Below, piece by piece: positions 13,219-17,236 of a stretch of DNA of 17,236 nt. Within the stretch, counting starts at the first letter, position 1. Each line of letters starts with the position of its first letter. The DNA comes from Bdellovibrionales bacterium (GTDB lineage: Bacteria; Bdellovibrionota; UBA1018; CAIPTA01): NCBI GenBank assembly GCA_021730855.1, contig JAKFYM010000281.1, positions 1 to 17,236 on the forward strand, in the 5' to 3' direction. The notes under the pieces are model-generated. The model had not been told where the DNA came from, made no database searches, and saw only the letters and a list, made by a program, of their open reading frames with translations. The position numbers and the translations under genes are program-made.

Positions 13219-13527
13219 ATGCCCACTCTCCCCTACTATGCCGTGATTTTCCAGTCTGCATTGAAAAACCCTGCGCCCGGTTATGCGGAAATGAGCGCGC
13301 GCATGGAAGAAAAAGCAAGCAAGATGCCCGGCTTTTTGGGAATGGAATCGGTGCGTGAGGAAGAAGGGCACGGGATCACTGTCTCTTATTGGCGGTCTCG
13401 CGAAGACATCGAACGCTGGCGGGAAGAGAGCGCGCACCGAGGGGCGCAAGCGCGAGGAAAACAGGAGTGGTACTCCGGCTTCCGAATCCAGATCGCCAAG
13501 GTGGAAGAGGAGCGGAAATGGCCTTGA
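13219..13527 (+). CDS. ABM-domain (antibiotic biosynthesis monooxygenase-like) protein
   Basis: The 102-residue alpha/beta barrel protein shows the pattern of the ABM superfamily: a first strand YYAVIFQS, a helix with YAEMSARMEEKASKMPGFLGMESV, the strand GITVSYWRSREDIERWRE and the final YSGFRIQIAKVE. Such small dimeric proteins include haem-degrading and quinone-forming monooxygenases, and many with unknown substrates; the closest style here is the general stress or ABM family protein. The ATG at 13219 matches the family start, although no good ribosome-binding site is visible and an upstream in-frame ATG at 13195 exists. It overlaps rnhA by 10 bases and is divergent from hppD. Confidence 0.8.
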   Translation: MPTLPYYAVIFQSALKNPAPGYAEMSARMEEKASKMPGFLGMESVREEEGHGITVSYWRSREDIERWREESAHRGAQARGKQEWYSGFRIQIAKVEEERKWP

Positions 13528-14237
13528 ATGACGGCAAAGTGGTGATCTTTACCGATGGTGCCTGCTCGGGAAATCCGGGCCCCGGGGGCTGGGGGGCGGT
13601 GCTGATTTCGCCTTTGGGAAAGGGGCGCGAGCTGGGCGGGGGCGAGAGCAAAACCACCAATAATCGCATGGAGCTCACCGCCGCAGTGGAAGCTTTCCTT
13701 GCCTTAACGCGGGTCAAGCAGCTTTCCACCAAAGAGGTGCGGCTCTATACCGATTCCACCTATGTCATCCAAGGAATCACGGCCTGGGTGCACGGCTGGA
13801 AGAAACGTGGATGGAAAACCCAAGATGGCAAAGATGTTTCGAACCGGGAAATTTGGGAAAAACTCGAGGCCGTGATTGCCGATAATGGTTTTACGGTGGA
13901 GTGGCTCTATGTGCCGGGGCATGCCGGTTATGATGGCAACGAACGCTGCGACGAAATTGCGGTGGCCTTCGCCCAAGGCCAAGGAATCACCCTCTACCAG
14001 GGCGAAAAAGCAAAATATACCTATGACGTAGACCGCGTTCCTAAACCCTCCCCTCTTCCGGATCCCGCCCGCAAAAAGCGCAAAGCCGTCTATCTTTCGC
14101 TGGTTCACGGGAAGTTGTACCGGGACGAGGACTGGAAGACCTGCGAAGCACGGGTGAAAGGGGCCCCTGGAGCCAGGTTCAAAAAAGTGGAAAGTGCCGA
14201 GGAAGAAGAGCGCATCCTGCGGGAATGGGGGCAGTGA
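13518..14237 (+). CDS. rnhA: Ribonuclease HI with C-terminal hybrid-binding-like domain
   Basis: The 239-residue enzyme degrades RNA in RNA/DNA hybrids. The catalytic domain (about 6-155) contains FTDGACSGNPGPGGW (Asp13), NNRMELTA (Glu52), LYTDSTYVIQGI (Asp79), the VPGHAG loop (His135) and NERCDEIA (Asp145), so the metal-binding carboxylates are complete. After a basic, Pro-rich linker (about 172-189), the last 50 residues (KAVYLSLVHGKLYRDEDW to ILREWGQ) resemble the small viroplasmin-like hybrid-binding domain: strand, W-x2-C-E-x-RVKG-x-P-GA-x-FKK, then an acidic helix. That domain is usually N-terminal in RNase H1. The ATG has GAGGAG upstream (13506-13511); the longer open frame to 13389 overlaps the ABM gene and is not used. 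Confidence 0.92.
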   Translation: MALNDGKVVIFTDGACSGNPGPGGWGAVLISPLGKGRELGGGESKTTNNRMELTAAVEAFLALTRVKQLSTKEVRLYTDSTYVIQGITAWVHGWKKRGWKTQDGKDVSNREIWEKLEAVIADNGFTVEWLYVPGHAGYDGNERCDEIAVAFAQGQGITLYQGEKAKYTYDVDRVPKPSPLPDPARKKRKAVYLSLVHGKLYRDEDWKTCEARVKGAPGARFKKVESAEEEERILREWGQ

Positions 14238-14302
14238 TTTTTCTGTTTATTGCGGGGCGCTGTCGCTAGCTATTTCCGGAACCGTGGCTTAGATTATTGC
14301 CC

Positions 14303-15679
14303 ATGACGACAAAATCTATGACGAAAAAAACGAAGAAGAATTTTGCCTTTTCCCCCAAAACCAAAGACTACAAAGTCTGCAAAGAGGCCATGAACGACCC
14401 CAAAGTCTTCGCCGAATTGGCGCGCTGGGGCCGCGAGGAAATCCGCATCGCCGAAACCGAGATGCCCGGCCTGATGGCGATCCGCAAAGAATTTGGCAAA
14501 CAAAAGCCACTCAAGGGCGCCCGCGTGACGGGTTGCTTGCATATGACGATCCAGACGGCCGTGCTGATCGAGACCTTGATTGAGCTCGGAGCCGAAGTGC
14601 GCTGGTCGAGCTGCAATATTTTCTCCACCCAGGATCATGCCGCCGTGGCGATCGCCGCCGCTGGCATCCCGGTCTATGCCTGGAAGGGCGAGACCTTGGA
14701 AGAATACGATTGGTGCATCGAGCAGACTATCGAAGGCTGGGGCAGCCAGGGCTTCAATATGATCCTCGACGACGGGGGCGACCTCACCCAGATGGTCCAC
14801 GCCAAATACCCGCAGCTTTTGAAAAACATCATCGGCGTGACCGAAGAAACCACCACAGGCGTGCATCACCTCTACGTGATGATGAAACAAGGGAAGCTAA
14901 AAATCCCCGCCATCAACGTGAATGATTCCGTTACCAAATCCAAATTCGACAATCTCTATGGCTGCCGCGAATCCCTAGCGGATGGCATCAAGCGCGCCAC
15001 CGATGTGATGCTCGCCGGAAAAGTGGCCGTGGTGGCAGGTTACGGAGACGTGGGCAAGGGCTCCGCTCAATCGCTTCGTCAATATGGCTGCCGCGTGCTC
15101 ATCACCGAAGTGGACCCCATCTGCGCCCTCCAGGCCGCGATGGAAGGCTACGAAGTGACCACGATGGATGAGGCCGTGAAAGAGGCCGATATCTATGTGA
15201 CGGCCACGGGCTGCTGCGACATCATCACCAAAGAACATTTTGAGAAGATGAAGGATGGCGCCATTGTCTGCAATATCGGTCACTTTGACATTGAGATCGA
15301 TGTGGCTTGGCTGATGAACAATTCCAAAATGACGGAAATCAAGCCGCAGGTAGACCTTCATACCTTTAAGAACGGACGCCGCATCATCTTGCTCGCTAAG
15401 GGCCGCCTTGTGAACCTAGGTTGCGGCACGGGCCACCCGAGCTTTGTGATGTCGAATTCCTTTTCGAACCAAATGCTGGCGCAGATCGAGATGTTCACCA
15501 ATCGCGAGAAGTATAAAAAAGTGGATGTCTATCGCTTGCCCAAAAGCCTGGACGAAAAAGTGGCCGCCTTGCATCTCGGCAAGATCGGCGTGAAACTCTC
15601 CAAGCTCAGCAAGAAGCAAGCAGACTACCTGCACCTGCCGCAGCAAGGCCCGTTCAAGCCCGAGCACTATCGATACTAA
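14303..15679 (+). CDS. ahcY: Adenosylhomocysteinase
   Basis: The 458-residue NAD-dependent enzyme splits S-adenosylhomocysteine to adenosine and homocysteine, relieving product inhibition of methyltransferases. It has CLHMTIQTAVLIETL, SSCNIFSTQDHAA, DDGGDLT, GVTEETTTGVHHL (about 178-190), NVNDSVTKSKFDN, the Rossmann motif AGYGDVGKG (246-253 for its GYGDVGKG part), CNIGHFDIEID, GHPSFVMSNSFSNQ, and the conserved C terminus KPEHYRY, whose Lys and Tyr reach the NAD of the neighbouring subunit. The ATG at 14303 is taken over a TTG two codons earlier. There is no good Shine-Dalgarno site; a second ATG at 14321 cannot be excluded. A 66-base gap follows rnhA. The stop is directly followed by a long inverted repeat. 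Confidence 0.97.
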   Translation: MTTKSMTKKTKKNFAFSPKTKDYKVCKEAMNDPKVFAELARWGREEIRIAETEMPGLMAIRKEFGKQKPLKGARVTGCLHMTIQTAVLIETLIELGAEVRWSSCNIFSTQDHAAVAIAAAGIPVYAWKGETLEEYDWCIEQTIEGWGSQGFNMILDDGGDLTQMVHAKYPQLLKNIIGVTEETTTGVHHLYVMMKQGKLKIPAINVNDSVTKSKFDNLYGCRESLADGIKRATDVMLAGKVAVVAGYGDVGKGSAQSLRQYGCRVLITEVDPICALQAAMEGYEVTTMDEAVKEADIYVTATGCCDIITKEHFEKMKDGAIVCNIGHFDIEIDVAWLMNNSKMTEIKPQVDLHTFKNGRRIILLAKGRLVNLGCGTGHPSFVMSNSFSNQMLAQIEMFTNREKYKKVDVYRLPKSLDEKVAALHLGKIGVKLSKLSKKQADYLHLPQQGPFKPEHYRY

Positions 15680-15803
15680 TTGCTTTGCTGAAATCCTTCC
15701 TACTCTTCGTTGCCTCCTCGGTCCCCCGTTCCAGCGCCCAATAGGGCGCTTCACGGCTGGCCCTCGTCGGACGCCTCGATTAGAAAGGATTTCAGCAAAG
15801 CAA
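15680..15803. repeat. 124-base element with perfect 19-base terminal inverted repeats
   Basis: TTGCTTTGCTGAAATCCTT (15680-15698) is the exact reverse complement of 15785-15803. Pairing continues inward with two mismatches to about 15705/15778. The inside is GC-rich and holds a second hairpin, AGCGCCC-AATA-GGGCGCT (15733-15750), flanked by CCGT (15726-15729) and ACGG (15753-15756). It begins on the base after the ahcY stop and ends in the A-run of the following terminator. No target-site duplication beyond A's is seen, and there is no open frame. It could be a MITE-like repeat, a structured 3'-UTR or a small RNA. Confidence 0.8.
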
Positions 15804-15833
15804 AAAAACCGTGGAGTAATCCACGGTTTTTTT
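15802..15833. terminator. Shared bidirectional terminator of ahcY and nhaA
   Basis: A 14-base perfect stem (AAAAAAACCGTGGA, loop GTAA, TCCACGGTTTTTTT) with seven A's on one side and seven T's on the other works in both directions. The nhaA stop codon (15832-15834) lies inside its outer edge. Confidence 0.93.
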
Positions 15834-16980
15834 ATTGCCTGCGAAACCGAAAAGCCACCGCCAGGCAGCCCGCTCCGCCCACTGCGGCCACTACCGAAGC
15901 CAAGAGAATCCCCATTTTTGAAAAAACTTCCTGCTCGGGTGCCATGGCCAAGCTAGAGATAAAAAGCGCCATCGTGAAGCCTACTCCTCCTAAGGCACTC
16001 ACGCCGAGGATCTCGCCCCACCCCACTCCTCTTGGCAAGCTCGCCACTTTGCTTTGCACGGCAATCCAAGAGGCCACCAAGATGCCTAGGGGTTTTCCGC
16101 AAACTAATCCAAAAAATACGCCCACAAAGACGGAATCTCTCACCAATCCGTTTAGCTCCGCGCCCCTCACGTCCACCCCGGCATTTGCGAGCGCAAAAAT
16201 CGGCATGATGCCAAAACTCACCCAGGGATGGAGCTTATGGATTAGATCCTCTAAGGGCGAGAACGCGGTATTTTCTTTGGAGAAAAAACGATAGGGAGTG
16301 AGCAAACCGATTACCACGCCCGCCACAGTGGCATGGATGCCCGAGCGCCAGACGGCCGCCCACACCAGCACTCCCAGGAGAACATACGGGAGGTAGCGAC
16401 TCCAGCCTAAATAGCGGCAAAGCCCCATCGCGCCTAAACCTGCCACGGCCACTGCCAGTGCAGGCCCCGAGATTCCACCCGAATAAAAAAGGGCGATCAC
16501 CATTACTGCCCCTAGGTCGTCTACGATCGCCAAAGCAAGGAGGAAAATTTTCAGTGGCAGTGGCACCCGCTTGCCAAACAGACTCAGCACGCCCAGCGCA
16601 AACGCAATGTCTGTGGCCATGGGAATGCCCCAGCCACGCGCGGCTAGCCCCGAAGGGTTGAAGGCATAATAAATCAGCGCGGGCACCACCATGCCGCCGA
16701 TGGCGGCGGCTATCGGTAGAGCGGCTTGTTTCGGGCTGGCAAGCTCTCCCGCCACGAGCTCGCGCTTGATTTCCATGCCCACAAGAAAAAAGAAAATGGC
16801 CATCAAGCCATCATTCACCCAAGCGTGTAGGCTGTGGCCGAAAGCCGGGAAGTGCAGGAGCGAAAAATAAGACTCGCTGAAGCTAGAGTTTGCCAAAAAA
16901 AGGGCGAATAAGGTGCAGCTTAGCAATAAGAAACCCGAAGCAATTTCTTTGCCCAAGAAAATCTGTAGATATTTTTTCAT
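15832..16980 (-). CDS. nhaA: Na+/H+ antiporter NhaA
   Basis: This 382-residue inner-membrane antiporter (E. coli NhaA has 388) exports Na+ or Li+ in exchange for H+ and supports pH and salt tolerance. It has about 12 hydrophobic segments. Key motifs are NDGLMAIFFFLVGMEIKREL (about 56-75), PMATDIAFALGVLSL with Asp124 (the Asp133 equivalent), and LAIVDDLGAVMVI with Asp154-Asp155, the ion-binding pair equal to Asp163/Asp164. The CGKPLGI segment supplies the conserved Lys near the ion site. The ATG at 16980 follows the rsmJ stop by four bases, with AAGGG before it inside the rsmJ end, so the two form an operon. Confidence 0.96.
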   Translation of the reverse strand: MKKYLQIFLGKEIASGFLLLSCTLFALFLANSSFSESYFSLLHFPAFGHSLHAWVNDGLMAIFFFLVGMEIKRELVAGELASPKQAALPIAAAIGGMVVPALIYYAFNPSGLAARGWGIPMATDIAFALGVLSLFGKRVPLPLKIFLLALAIVDDLGAVMVIALFYSGGISGPALAVAVAGLGAMGLCRYLGWSRYLPYVLLGVLVWAAVWRSGIHATVAGVVIGLLTPYRFFSKENTAFSPLEDLIHKLHPWVSFGIMPIFALANAGVDVRGAELNGLVRDSVFVGVFFGLVCGKPLGILVASWIAVQSKVASLPRGVGWGEILGVSALGGVGFTMALFISSLAMAPEQEVFSKMGILLASVVAAVGGAGCLAVAFRFRRQ

Positions 16981-16984
16981 GCAC

Positions 16985-17236
16985 TTACCCTTTCAGGTAC
17001 ACATCGTAGCGCACGGTTTTTCCGGGGAACACCAAATCCGGCTCCCGACCGATTTCTAGGGCGGGGGTATCGTCTGCCCGTTTTACCACCACCCGCTTCA
17101 AGGCCGCTCCCCAAGCTACTTGGAATAACTCTTCCGCATCTGCATCCTCGCCCACGAGCTCACTGAGGAGCTGCATTTCTTTTTTCTGTTTTGCCGAGGC
17201 ATTTTTGTCGCGCGGGAACATCGGGTCCAAATACAC
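16985..17236 (-). CDS. rsmJ: 16S rRNA (guanine(1516)-N2)-methyltransferase, C-terminal part
   Basis: The 83 codons present match the end of RsmJ (YhiQ): VYLDPMFP, the catalytic motif IV region, at the very window edge; then KQKKEMQLLSELVGEDADAEELF; ALKRVVVKRADDTPAL, very close to the family's KRVVVKRPDYAPPL; and the ending VRYDVYLKG. The enzyme uses S-adenosylmethionine to methylate a 16S rRNA guanine. The 5' part, with the SAM-binding motifs, lies beyond 17236, so the leading GTG is an internal Val and not a start. It is followed by nhaA after four bases. Confidence 0.88.
   Translation of the reverse strand: MYLDPMFPRDKNASAKQKKEMQLLSELVGEDADAEELFQVAWGAALKRVVVKRADDTPALEIGREPDLVFPGKTVRYDVYLKG

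Noticed and set aside
14238..14302. S-adenosylhomocysteine riboswitch before ahcY
   Set aside because: A GGGCGCTGTCGC stretch is weakly reminiscent of the conserved core, but the rest of the consensus and the pairing partners are not present in the 65 bases available.
15680..15803. Integron attC site
   Set aside because: The element is palindromic and of suitable length, but it lacks the GTTRRRY/RYYYAAC core sites, and there is no cassette array or integrase.

Overview
This window looks like chromosomal DNA of a Gram-negative aerobe with moderately high GC. It carries several Sec-exported periplasmic or outer-surface proteins, a complete 2-oxoglutarate dehydrogenase operon, a tyrosine/homogentisate degradation pair, NhaA and RsmJ. 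Protein styles (Cys-rich secreted SH3-like proteins, a short homogentisate dioxygenase of the non-pseudomonad type, RNase HI with a C-terminal accessory domain) suggest a Bdellovibrionota/Oligoflexia-type or other former delta-proteobacterial lineage. That assignment is inference; there is no rRNA in the window.

Layout. 1-2912: two divergent pairs of exported, Cys-containing proteins. The leftward pair is 887->429 and 382->window edge; the rightward pair is 976->2418 and 2415->2912. The rightward lead gene has three SH3-like modules and a C-terminal Cys/His domain resembling NlpC/P60-type peptidoglycan amidases. The partial leftward gene has the same module, so the locus looks like a duplicated cell-envelope family. 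3054-3623: a DedA/YqaA-like membrane protein, leftward. 3653-3688: a bidirectional terminator. 3724-4422: a leftward mini ribosomal operon rpsR-rpmG-rplX; the 49-codon rpmG is easily overlooked. 4423-4776: a 354-base divergent control region. 4777-10145: sucA-sucB-lpd, the three subunits of 2-oxoglutarate dehydrogenase. 10228-10578: a small exported protein. 10575-13148: leftward hppD-hmgA-hotdog thioesterase, tightly coupled. 13219-14237: rightward ABM-domain protein and RNase HI. 14303-15679: ahcY. 15680-15833: a striking 124-base palindromic element followed by a shared bidirectional terminator. 15832-17236: leftward rsmJ (cut by the window) and nhaA.

How it works together. Most of the window is housekeeping: TCA-cycle flux (sucAB-lpd), translation (S18, L33, L24, RsmJ), methyl-cycle recycling (AhcY), ion homeostasis (NhaA) and tyrosine catabolism up to maleylacetoacetate (HppD, HmgA; no maiA or fahA is present here). 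The parts most worth a second look are the Cys-paired SH3-like secreted family at the left end, the unusual rpsR-rpmG-rplX grouping, the thioesterase coupled to a pathway without CoA intermediates, RNase HI with its accessory domain at the wrong end, and the inverted-repeat element after ahcY.
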